A stretch of 64,000 bases of DNA from positions 161,510,736 through 161,574,735 of the forward strand of contig NC_080539.1 in NCBI RefSeq assembly GCF_028640845.1. Reading direction: 5' to 3'. This document shows, piece after piece, positions 21,455 through 32,139 of this stretch. The translations under genes and the position numbers were made by a program. The DNA comes from Ahaetulla prasina (taxonomy: Eukaryota > Chordata > Lepidosauria > Squamata > Colubridae). The notes beneath the pieces are model-generated. The model was not told where the DNA came from. It saw only the letters and a program-made list of their open reading frames with translations, and did no database searches. Positions within the stretch are counted from its first letter, which is position 1. Every line of letters starts with the position of its first letter.

Positions 21455-23735
21455 ACAGAGATGAAATGATAGAAGGTGTTGAAGCTACAGGATCCTTGGG
21501 GGCAAGTGACCATGCAATATTGGAATTTGACATTAAGCAAATACAAGTAGTAGAACAAAGTCAAACTAGAGTCTTGGACTTTAAGAGAGCTAATTTCAAT
21601 AAACTTAGAGAGAGCTTGAGAAGGATTCAATGGATGAGAATCCTCAGGGGGAAAACAACTCAAGAAGCTTGGGAAATTTTGAAAAGTGAGATTATAAAAG
21701 CGCAGTCTAGCACAATACCAATGAAGAAGAAAAATAATAGATCTCAAAAGAAACCAGCATGGATGCATAAAGAACTATCTGACAAATTGAAAGACAAAAA
21801 GGACAAATATAAAAAGTGGAAAGAGGGGCAAATAACTAAGGCAGAATATCAGCAAATAGCCCGAGCCTGTAAAGATGAAGTGAGGAAAGCTAAGGCTCAC
21901 AATGAACAAAGGCTAGCGACAAAAGTAAAAAATAACAAAAAAAGCTTCTTCCAACATGTTAAAAACAAGAAAAAAGTCAAGGAAACAATTGGCCCATTGC
22001 TGGGAGAAAGTGGCAAGAAGATGACAAGCAACAGGGAGAAAGCAGATCTACTTAACTCATATTTTGCATCTGTCTTTACACAAAAGGAAAAACCAATCCA
22101 ACCTATCAAAAACAGCACTACAAAAAACAGATTAGAAACACAAATTAAAATAAGGAAGAAAATGGTAAGTGAACACCTGTCTACCCTAGACGAGTTCAAA
22201 TCACCAGGACCGGATGGATTACACCCCAAGGTTCTGAAGGAACTGGCAGACGTGATTTCAGAACCACTGAACTATATCTTTCAAAGATCCTGGAGCACAG
22301 GGAAGCTGCCAGAGGACTGGAAAAGAGCTGATGTAGTTCCCATCTTCAAAAAGGAAAAACAGATCCAGGAAACTACAGACCTATCAGCCTGACCTCAATA
22401 CCGGGAAGATTCTGGAAAAGATAATCAAGCAACGAATCACCGAACACCTAGAAGCAAACAAAGTAATAACCAAAAGCCAACATGGGTTTGTCAAAACAGA
22501 TCATGCCAGACTAATCTTATTGCATTCTTTGACAAAATGACAAAATTAGTAGACCAGAGGAATGCTGTCGATATAATTTACTTGGACTCCAGTAAAGCAT
22601 TTGATAAAGTAGACCATAACCTACTACTAGATAAAGTAAAAAAATGTGGATTAGACAGCACCACCACCAGATGGATTCGTAACTGGCTGACCAACAGTAC
22701 TCAACGTGTAGTCCTCAACGGAACTACATCCACATGGAGGAAGTATGCAGTGGAGTACCCCAAGGCTCTATTTTAGGCCCAGTACTCTTCAACATCTTCA
22801 TCAATGACTTGGACGAGGGGATAGATGGGGAACTCATCAAATTTGCAGATGACACCAAGCTGGCAGGAATAGCTAACACTCCAGAAGATAGGCTAAAAAT
22901 ACAGAAGGATCTTGACAGACTTGAACACTGGGTGCTATCTAACAAAATGAAATTCAACAGTGAAAAAATTAAGGTTCTACATTTGGGGGGGGGGGAAACA
23001 AAATGCACAGGTACCGTATATGTGGTACCTTGCTCAACAGTAGTAACTGTGAGAGGGATCTTGGAGTCCTAGTGGACAACCATTTAGATATGAGCCAGCA
23101 GTGTGCAGCAGCTGCTAAAAAAGCCAACACAGTTCTGGGCTGCATAAACAGAGGGATAGAATCAAGATCACGTGAAGTGTTAGTGCCACTTTATAATGCC
23201 TTGGTAAGGCCACACTTGGAATATTGCATTCAGTTTTGGTCGCCATGATGTAAAAAAGATGTTGAGACTCTAGAAAGAGTGCAGAAAAGAACAACAAAGA
23301 TGATTAGGGGACTGGAGACTAAAACATATGAAGAACAGTTGCAGGAACTGGGTATGTCTAGTTTATTAAAAAGAAGGACTAGGGGAGACATGATAGCTGT
23401 GTTCCAATATCTCAGGGGTTGCCACAAAGAAGAAGGAGTCGGGCTGTTCTCCAAAGCACCTGAGGGTAGAAGAAGAAGCAATGGGTGGAAACTAATCAAG
23501 GAAAGAAGCAACTTAGAACTAAGGAGAAATTTCCTGACAATTAGAACAATTAATAAGTGGAACGACTTGCCTGCAGAAGTTGTGAATGCTCCAACACTGG
23601 AAATTTTTAAGAAAATGTTGGATAACCATCTGACTGAGATGGTGTAGGATTTCCTGCCTGGGCAGGGGGTTGGACTAGAAGGCCTCCAAGGTCCCTTCCA
23701 ACCCTGTTGTTATATTATATTATATTATATATTAT
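21455..23735 (+). mobile_element. CR1 LINE, 5'-truncated, 2.3 kb
   Basis: Begins in the endonuclease domain (LGASDHAILEFDI), continues through the full RT, and ends in a typical CR1 3' UTR (GGGTTGGACTAGAAGGCC, GGTCCCTTCCAACCCTG) with a (TTATA)n tail at 23709-23735. Of the four CR1 copies here it is the longest and least decayed. Confidence 0.92.
21466..23647 (+). pseudogene. CR1 ORF2 (endonuclease end and reverse transcriptase), broken
   Basis: Encoded parts in order: the C-terminal end of the APE-type endonuclease (SDHAILEFDI); a Lys-rich linker; the RT start (FKSPGPDGLHPKVLKELAD) in frame 1 to about 22390; DIIYLDSSKAFDKVDHNLLL (22537-22776); then [20 protein letters not shown] and FADDTKLAG (FADD codons 22842-22853) in frame 3. 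Last come [31 protein letters not shown] and ERVQKRTTKMIRGLE to a stop near 23647 in frame 2. Breaks: a frame change and early stop near 22370-22390, a shift near 22760, a shift at the 11-G run 22985-22995, and a stop near 23246. In life the protein nicks DNA and reverse-transcribes its own RNA; this copy cannot. Confidence 0.9.
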
Positions 23736-24059
23736 ACTTAATTGAAATATATATCCTCTATGACTAGAATGGAGTCTCAGATAATATGATTATATGTGAA
23801 CATACAATCCCAGTCTAATGCAGCACAATGGACTACTGTTCCTATTTTAATAAGTCCATTCATTGCTGTTTGATATGCACAGTAAGACATGCAAGACAAA
23901 GTAATTTTCAAGTAGCATTTAGGCCTTTCTCCATTTACAATTAATCCTTTACAAACAGCTCTTAGTAATATATTTCACTCTGCTATATCCCTAAGATGTT
24001 TCCATCATTTCATGCTCAATCTATATGTGAAACAGCCTTAATTATAATTTTATATAAAA

Positions 24060-24724
24060 GAATAACAGAGTTGGAAGGGACCTTGGAGGTATTTTAGTCC
24101 AGCCACTTGCTCAAGCAGGAGATCCTATACCATTTCAGACAAGTGGTTGTCCAATTTCATCTAAAAAACTTCCAGTGATGTAGCACCCAGAACTTCTGAA
24201 GGAAACCCATTCCACTGAATAATTGTTCTAACTGTCTGAAAATATCTTCTTGGTTCTAGGCTGTTTCTTTCCTTGATTCATTGCTTCTTCTTCTGCCTTC
24301 AGTGCTTTGGAGAATAGGTTGACCTCCATCTTCTTTGTGGCAGTCTCTTAGATATTGGAATACTGCTATCATGTCACCCCTAGTCTTTTTCATTAAATTA
24401 GACATACCAAATTCCTGCAACAATTCTTCATATGTTTTAGCCTCCAGTCCCTAATCATCATTAATATTCTTCTCTGCACTCTTTCTAGAATCTCAACATC
24501 TTTTTTTATCATGGGAACCAAAACAGAAAGCATCCTACATGTGGTCTTATAAGCATTATAAAGTTGTACAAACACTTCACGTGATCTTGACTCTATCCCT
24601 CTGTTAATGCAGAGGCCTAAGACTGAATTAGGGATTTGTTTTTTGTTTTTTTTAATGGATGCAGCACACTGCAGGTTCACATTTAAGTGGTTGTCTACTA
24701 GGACTCCTAGATCCCTAATTCATC
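24060..24724 (-). mobile_element. CR1 LINE 3' fragment
   Basis: The left end is the CR1 3' UTR (ACAGAGTTGGAAGGGACCTT). The minus strand then gives decayed RT C-terminal blocks corresponding to LERVQRR and the [12 protein letters not shown] region. It ends near the equivalent of 'LGVLVDNHL'. About 665 bp, with many stops. Confidence 0.85.
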
Positions 24725-25338
24725 CTTAAGTTTAACATAGGTAAAGAAGTTTCCTTTTATTGAGGAAACCAATAGCAATTTCAAGTGCTTTGTTCACCAG
24801 TTGACCCACAGGCATGAGATCACCCTAGCACTAACTGCCCATAGCAATTTGTTGTAGACACACCCTTTCCCCACCAACCCCTGGATAATCTCCTCCATTG
24901 CCATTCTTTTTTTCTACCCTCTTCTGAAGAGATGTGCCCCTGAAATTGGCCCAGTGCTACTCTTTCAAAGAGTAGCAAACCTGCTGAATAACAATGATCT
25001 CAAGCATAATCAAGATATGCTCAGGAGGTGAAGCTTCACCACAGTTTTATGGTTTAGCATTATACATGAATGCGGCCACTCTGGTTTACCAAATGAACTC
25101 TGGTTATCACCTGGACAAGGAGATCCAGTTTCCTCCCCCCCATCCTCAGCCTAGAAGCTTATTGTAGGAGAAGAACAGGAAGAGCTGGAGGGTGGAGTTA
25201 AGTGTGTCATTAGCTTAAAGTCATTACATTCCCACAAACAGTCTAAGTTCAACCTGTCTTGAATTCTGTTGACCCTTACCTGGGGCCAATTTACTATATA
25301 CACTGGATTTTTGTGTATGTTCTTGAGCAATAGATCTT
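24725..25338. other. No gene or recognised repeat
   Basis: Unique-looking sequence between a CR1 fragment and an L2. Confidence 0.5.
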
Positions 25339-26572
25339 TGGAGGGATTGGGAGTGAGAGGCACCGTTTATCGGTGGTTCTCCTCCTATCTCTCCGACCGG
25401 TCGCAGACGGTGTTGACGGGGGGGCAGAGGTCACCCAGCGCCTCACTTGTGGGGTGCCGCGGGGTCGATTCTCTCGCCTTCTGTTCAACATCTATATGAA
25501 GCCGCTGGGTGAGATCATCAGTGGCTTCGTGTGAGGTACCAGCTGTACGCTGATGACACCCAGCTGTACTTTTCCACACCGGCCACCCCAATGAAGCTAT
25601 CAAGTGCTGTCCCGTGTTTGGAAGCCAGACGGGTCTGGATGGGGAGAAACAGGCTCAAGCTCAATCCTCCAAGACGGAGTGGCTGTGGATGCCGGCATCC
25701 CGGTACAGTCAGCTGAGTCCACGGCTGACTGTTGGGAGCGAGTCATTGGCCCCGATGGAGAGGGTGCAACTTGGGCGTTCTCCTGGATGAACGGCTGTCT
25801 TTGAAGACCACCTGACGGCCGCCTCCAGGAGAGCTTTCCACCAGGTTCGCCTGGTGCGCCAGTTGCGCCTTTCTAGACCGGGATGCCTTGTGCACAGTCA
25901 CCACGCCCGTGACGCCCTCGCCTGGATTACTGCAATGCTCTCACATGGGGCTCCCTTGAGGGGCATCCGGAGGCTTCAGTTAGTCCAGAATGCGGCTGGT
26001 GATAGAGGGAGCCCTCGTGGCTCCCGTGACACCTATCCTGCGCAGACTGCACTGGCTACCTGTGGCCTTCCGGTGCGCTTCAAGGTTTTGGTGAACGCCT
26101 TCAAAGCGCCCATGGCATAGGGCCGGGCTATTTACGGACCGCCTACTGCTACCGAATACCTCTCACCGACCTGCGCGCCTCACAGAGAGGGACTCCTCAG
26201 GGTGCCATCGGCGCGACAGTGTCGCCTGGCGACGCCCAGGAAGGGCCTTCTGTGGGGCTCCGCCCTCTGGAACGAACTCCCCAGGACTCCGCCAACTTCC
26301 GGACCTCCGAACCTTTCATCGCGAGCTTAAATCTCATTTATTCATCTGCGCAGGACTGGGTTAGTTTTTAAATTTATGGGTTTTTAATGGGTTTTTTATT
26401 ATTTATCCTAAATTTTTAATCTCGGCCAATTGAATAAGTTTTTTAATTGTATTTTAATTGTATTTATATTGTAATATTATTGTGTATTTTTATCTGGCTG
26501 TGAACCGCCCTGAGTCCTTCGGGAGAAGGGCGGTATAGAAATTTAAATAATAATAATAATAATAATAATAAT
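25339..26572 (+). mobile_element. L2-clade LINE, 5'-truncated
   Basis: Starts inside the RT ([16 protein letters not shown]), then [13 protein letters not shown] near 25535-25580. The C-terminal block around 26040-26340 is shifted between frames. The 3' UTR carries the hairpin CCGCCCTGAGTCC...GGGCGG and a (TAA)n tail at 26546-26572. Confidence 0.88.
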
Positions 26573-28812
26573 CTTTTGAACTGCAACCTAACTTATGATT
26601 CTGATCCTCCATGCCTGGCATTCTTGAGTTATTCTGGACCAGAAACTCTCTCTCAGCACTGGTCTGTTGTAGGAAAAAATGAGAGGAAGCAAGGGCTGTG
26701 TTTACTTTCCTGAGGCCCTGAACAAAGGGCAAGAAGTAGATCTATTAAATAAGTAAATTAGGCATTTCACCACTAAAAAATGAACAGAGAAAGAAACCCT
26801 CCAACATTCACCCCATTCAATTTAACCTTGTCTACATCTGTGACATATCCTAACCCACTGCAACCCTTCTCTTCCTCTAATATTGTGTGACCTTGGCCAC
26901 CCAAAAACTTGCTGATGGGAGGAAGGCTGTACAGCCTTATACAGGGTGGAGGTGGGGCATGACATAATATTACATTTGTATCTCTCTGTTTTTCTCTGAG
27001 AGCTTAGTGGAAGGTGGACTATGTACAGCATTCTGATAGAGCGTACAAAATTTGTGTTAATCTGCAGGAAACTACATGAAACTAAATCTTAAAAATTGGG
27101 ATAAGAAATTTTATTTGAGGGCAGCAATACTTCAAAGTGCTATCTCTAAAAAACAACTGACAACAAAACACCAAAGATGACCATCTCTCAATTTCAAAGA
27201 AAAGAAAAAAGAAAAAGAAAAGAAAAGAACACACCAAGTTTCCAAAGATGCTTTTACATCATCATGTAAATTTCTCATTAGCACTCGCTTTTCCCTCCCT
27301 CCAAATCTTGCTCCATCTGTATCTTTCCTACCATTTCTCAACTTGTTTGCATTAGAATATTTATAATACTGACATTTTAGTATTTGGCAATGAAATATAA
27401 CCCTATTTGGGTTAATTACCACCTCCTACATATGGGGCAGCCACAGTAAATGACAGTATATGTGTGTGAAATCTCAATATATCTTCATATCAGCTTAGAT
27501 ATGTCTTGTTCAGGATTTTTTAAAGAAGAAATATGTTTCTTATGGGCAATTTAAATAAATGAAATGTGGAATTCTGTATTCAGTTAAGTATAATCAGTCC
27601 TCATCATAATCTGCTCCTCCTCATTACAGCCTGTTGTACAGCAGACAGTCCACTATGGCATATAAATGTATAGATTTGTACCTTTGAATAATTGGACACT
27701 GTAAGTCAAATATAATTGAAGCCAACGGATCAGTCATCCAAACAGGAGACAGATTATCATAATGACTAAACATGAGGCTGTAGAAACATTTCAGATATTT
27801 TTTTCCTGAACTGGAAAATCCCCATTGCTGAAAGCATTATGTGATTTACAGTATATGTGATTATATAATAGCTTATATAAAAGTTATCCCACTCAGAGTA
27901 ACATCTGGTCAAATCTATGACCGTGATTGTGGTCTGTGACTATGGACTATATTAAGCTAAAATATTTTAAGCATCAGCAGTCTCCTGATTTGATCAACCA
28001 ATATAGCTGGGCTGAGATCATAGTGACATATCCTCTATGGCCTCATCAGAATCTGACATGCAAAATTATATGCTAGATGCATCTTCTGAGCCATGCTGTA
28101 ATAATCAAACCAGAAGTTCCTTAAACATAGTTAACTGAGCCTGTATCTGTGTCATTTCCATAGAAACAGGAATGGGAAGATGGCATAGTATTAATGTAAG
28201 ATTATCCTATGAATCCATTCGGGGGACTGAGGTACATTTGAACATTTTACCCATGATGTTATTGCTACTACTATTGCCTCAAATTCTACTTTTCTTTATT
28301 TCTTAGTTCCATTCAATATGACTATTTCTTTCTAAAACCAATTTGCTAAAGTTGAAAGCTTTTACAATTGTTTCTCAATAGGAAACCAATCTATACCCAG
28401 CTACCTGGGAGTAAGCTTTATTGAACCAAAGGTACTTCAGTAACCATGAATGTGAGTTTACTTAAAATTATCTTTTTGAGCCATAAATCTGAAGACGTCT
28501 CATAGAGCAATCTGTCAGTTCAGACTGAATGGATCTAAAATATCTTTCTTGACAAGTAATCTTTTCCTAAGCACAAAGCCTAGCGCGCATCCATTTAAAC
28601 TGCAAATATAAGATTAATTTATACGAAATATTTAGATCAAGATAGAAAATCTTCAAACTTGCTTCAGCTCGTTTGGCTGACGGCACTTCCAAAAGCTATA
28701 AGACATATGAAATTTGCAAACTGTGGGATTCAGAAAACAATTTCACACTCCCTATAAAAGACTCTTTTCTGCAATGCAGCTTGGGGCTTAATGTCACTTG
28801 GTATTTTCTACT
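26573..28812. other. 2.2 kb without gene or recognised repeat
   Basis: The longest clean stretch of the window. It has a short A/G-rich run at about 27195-27228 and no frame with family motifs. Conserved non-coding sequence cannot be judged without comparison. Confidence 0.5.
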
Positions 28813-28817
28813 CTACT

Positions 28818-29387
28818 TGTTGTGACCCAGGTTCCTGGACCCGGACTCCTGGACTCGGATGATTCAGAAAGTGAGGGAGAAGACCTGGCCAGCCCTGCTT
28901 CTCTTGAGCCCTTTCCCTCCCTGGCACCCACTCAAAGGGAAGAGGAGGGGCTGGCACAGCCTGATTCCATGGAGCCTCCTGCTGATTTGGCAACGCCCCA
29001 AGAACAGTTTTGGAGTGATGCAAGATTACGTAGACGTGATCGCCGTGCGCAGCAGCGGAAGAGTTGGGACAAAGCCAAGTCATAATTGTCATGCAGTGAC
29101 ATCTGCAGAGACTATAAATAGGAGGCGGGACTTCCTGGTTTTTTGTCTTGGACAAAGTAATGAGTTGGCGCGAGCTAATGAATTGGCGCGAGCTAACTGT
29201 TTCAATGGAGGGAAGAATATATTCGTGAGTAATTCTGGCCTTATCTATAATTTCCTCGTTATCTCCAGAAACTTGGCAGGCCCGTGGGTAGACGTGGCCA
29301 GGACATGTAGCTATGTAAATAAAAGGAAAAAAGGAAGGCCTCTGACGGACTCTTTGCTGGGAGTATTGGGGGAAGGGAAACAGAACA
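28818..29387 (+). mobile_element. Solo LTR, family A, 5-bp TSD CTACT
   Basis: The 570-bp unit starts TGTTGTGACCC and ends CAGAACA. It is flanked by CTACT at 28813-28817 and 29388-29392. TATAAATA sits at 29113-29120 and AATAAA at 29318-29323, a plausible U3-R-U5 layout. From base 28819 one frame is open to a stop at 29083-29085. It is acidic and Pro-rich (LDSDDSESEGEDL), then basic (ARLRRRDRRAQQRKSWDK), matching the layout of the 4.9-kb LTR. No internal retroelement genes flank it. It contains a short tandem repeat, GAGTTGGCGCGAGCTAATGA and GAATTGGCGCGAGCTAAC. Confidence 0.85.
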
Positions 29388-29517
29388 CTACTTGTCCACC
29401 TTGTCTCAGTTTTCGGTTTTGGCACCTTATTAATGGAGATGCTTAATATTCTGTCCTGCGTGGATTCCATTTGCACATTAACCTGCAAGTAAATAATAAT
29501 GAAGAATAGCCTTATAG

Positions 29518-29624
29518 CAGGGGTCTCCCAACCTTGGAACTTTAAACCTGGAGGACTTCAACTCCCAGAACTTCCTCCTCCCAGAAGTTCTCCAGGCTTA
29601 AGTTGCCAAGGTTGGAGACCCCTG
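29518..29624 (+). mobile_element. Hairpin hAT MITE, perfect 8-bp TSD CCTTATAG
   Basis: Ends CAGGGGTCTCCCAACCTTGG and CCAAGGTTGGAGACCCCTG are long inverted repeats, 107 bp in all. CCTTATAG occurs at 29510-29517 and 29625-29632. Related to 46687-46821 and 56807-57066 through the CAGGGGTCNCCAA end. Confidence 0.9.
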
Positions 29625-29686
29625 CCTTATAGCATTTGAAAGATGAGTACGGCTCTATTGTGCTAATACTTAAGGTTCCACTAGAT

Positions 29687-30192
29687 CAGTGGTTCTCAAC
29701 CTTTATAGTGCTGCGACCCCTTTAATACAATTCCCCACGATGTGGCGACCCGTTTAATACAATTCCCCACGATGTGGCGACCCCAACCGTAAAATTATTT
29801 TCATTTTCAATTTATCGCGCCTGAAGCTGTATTGGCTAGCGACCTGAACTGCTTGCGATTGCTTTGAGGACGGAGGCATTAAAGCGGAGACTCCTCCCCT
29901 ATTAAGTTTATCGCGCCTGAAGCCAGATTAGGCTAGCGATTGGGAGTGATTGAAGGTGGCTTGAGAGGGAGACATCAGAGCAAAGATTTCTCTCTTTTTT
30001 AATTCATCGCGCCTGAAGCCGAATTCGGCTAGCGATTTGAAGAGCCTGCAGCTGGCTTGGGAAGTCAACCATTGGAGCACGATTCTTCGACTCGCAAGTA
30101 TACTTCCCATATTTCCGATGGTCTTAGGCGACCCCTGGCAAATCGTCATTCGATCCCCAACGGGGTCCCGACCCACAGGTTGAGAACCGCTG
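29687..30192 (+). mobile_element. hAT non-autonomous element with internal subrepeats, perfect TSD
   Basis: TIR CAGTGGTTCTCAACCTTT and AGGTTGAGAACCGCTG; TSD CACTAGAT at 29679-29686 and 30193-30200. The end sequence is of the type shared with URR1-like hAT-Charlie elements of other amniotes. Internally, a block of about 33 bp with TCGCGCCTGAAGC...GGCTAGCGA occurs three times (about 29811, 29906 and 30003). Near the left end a unit of about 33 bp (GGCGACCC...CACGATGT) is duplicated. No transposase. Confidence 0.88.
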
Positions 30193-30200
30193 CACTAGAT

Positions 30201-30753
30201 TGTCTATTGTTTTTCTGCCAAAGACTGAAATGCTTACAGTATTCTCATTTACCAAGGCATTTAAAAGGAAGGAAGCAAATCTGTCAGTCTCTAAAGCATT
30301 CCAGTAGACACTCAGTTTTTATGCCAGTGGATGTTCTTATTACAATCTGGGCTGATGATTTTGGCAAACAAAAACAAAAAGTAAACTATCCCCTCCTTCC
30401 AAAGATGGAATGAAACTTCAGTTTTGTGGTGCGTTCTGCGTAAGCAATGGACTCAAATGGACTTACTTTATGATGCTCTTTGTGTGTATTGTACATACAC
30501 CAAAAGAATAATCTGGATATGATTGGTTCCAATTCTGGATTGCATTTTTACTCTTTCAAACTTTTAACACAAGGAATCTTGCACATCTACTTGTTTTGTC
30601 TTTCATACGGTCTCCTGGGATTTTGGATTGTGAATGCAAAATTATCAGTCTTGTTTTATTTCTTTATTTAGTGTATGGCGTTGTTACATTAGCAAGGAGA
30701 ATGTGTATGGAGATTCCCAGTCATCCAGGTCATGGTTGACTGAAAGATGTCTT
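30201..30753. other. No gene; possible Penelope-like tail near the right end
   Basis: Mostly unique. At about 30697-30740, GAGATTCCCAGTCATCCAGG is the reverse complement of the tail type seen at 50.4 kb. Confidence 0.4.
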
Positions 30754-31026
30754 TTTTTTTTAAATTTGCATTTATATCCTGCCCTTCTCCAAAGACTCAG
30801 GGCGGCTTACAATGTGTTAAGCAATAGTCTTCATTCTATTTGTATATTTATATACAAAGTCAACTTATTGCCCCCAACAATCTGGGTCCTCATTTTACCT
30901 ACCTTATAAAGGATGGAAGGCTGAGTCAACCTTGGGCCTGGTGGGACTTGAACCTGCAGTAATTGCAAACAGCTGGGTTAATAACAGACAGCTCGATGTC
31001 TGAAAGCGATCACGCGCTCCGACCCC

Positions 31027-32121
31027 TTGGACTTCTCCCGTTCCCCGGATGGTCAGGATCCTCAGAGCCCGGGCCTTCGGTTGATGTTGTGCAATGCTCG
31101 GTCCGTGGTGAACAAAGCCCCCCTTGTTTGTGATCTTATTCAGGGGGGTTCCGCGGACCTTATAGGCATTACGGAGACCTGGTTGGGCACGGAAGGGGGT
31201 GTGCCCCTCGTGGAGATGTGCCCGCCAGGTTTCCGTGCATTCCATCAACCGAGGGCCCAGGGTAGGGGTGGTGGGGTGGCGGTTGTGATTAGAGAGAGTC
31301 TAGAGCCGAGGGAGACCACTGTGCCTCAGATTGCCGGGTGCGAATCCCTCTTTGTGAGATGGGGTCATAGGTGTCAGATGGGTTTGCTGATCGCGTACCT
31401 GGCTCCTTGCTACGTGACAGCTGCCCTGCCCGAGCTCCTGGAGGTGCTGGCCGGGTGGCAGTTGAGACCCCAGACTTTTAGTCATGGGGACTTTAACTTG
31501 CCATCTTCCGGCCCGTCATCGACAGCGGCTCGGGAGTTCACGGCTTCCATGACGGCCTTGGACCTGACCCAGGTAATTGATGGCCCTACTCACATTGGGG
31601 GTGGCACTCTGGACCTGATTTTTCTCTCTGGTCAGTGGTTGAGAGATCTGGACTTAAAGGAAATAGTCACTGAACCTTTGTCATGGTCAGATCACTCTCT
31701 TCTTCGCCTGGACTTTCTGACCGCCATTCACCACCGCAGGGAGACGGAGCCGATACGTTGGTTCCGTCCCAGGCGCCTGATGGACCCGGATGGGTTCCGG
31801 ACGGAGCTTGGGCCATTTCCTGAGGGTCTGGCTCACGGCTCGGCCGAGGAACTTGTGGCGGCCTGGGAACGGGCCGCGGCGGGGGCCTTAGACCGAGTCG
31901 TGCCTTTGCGGCCTCTGACCCGGCGCAGGGCCCAACCGGCTCCTTGGTTCTCCGAGGAGCTGAGGGGGATGAAGCGCCGGAGAAGACGCCTAGAGAGTTC
32001 CTGGAGGTCTAGCCGTTCGGAAGCTGATCGGACACTAGTGAAGTCCTATACTAGGACTTACCTAGTGGCATTGAGGAAGCGAGGCGTAGCTACGCCTCCT
32101 CCTCATTGCATCGGCAGATAA
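31027..32121 (+). pseudogene. L2 endonuclease domain, 364-codon open frame
   Basis: This is the N-terminal half of the LINE polyprotein. APE-like endonuclease signatures appear in order: [12 protein letters not shown] (about residue 22), ITETWLG (about 50), HGDFNLP (about 153), [12 protein letters not shown] (about 192) and [10 protein letters not shown] (about 217). These match the metal- and phosphate-binding positions of the family, which nicks target DNA. A Lys/Arg-rich linker follows. The frame ends at 32121 at the palindromic GAGGCGTAGCTACGCCTC, where the RT should continue in another frame, so the copy is dead although its endonuclease half is intact. Confidence 0.9.
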
Positions 32122-32139
32122 CCGCCCGCCGCCCTGTTT

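Noticed and set aside
21223..21768. 181-codon minus-strand frame with a repeated RE stretch
   Set aside because: It runs antisense through the (TC)n tract and the start of the CR1 ORF; the RE repeat is the microsatellite.
28808..29488. 226-codon open frame on the minus strand and a 195-codon frame on plus frame 2
   Set aside because: Both overlap the family A LTR in other frames. The phase-conserved frame shared with the 4.9-kb LTR is the better coding candidate; these two have no counterpart there that I can see.
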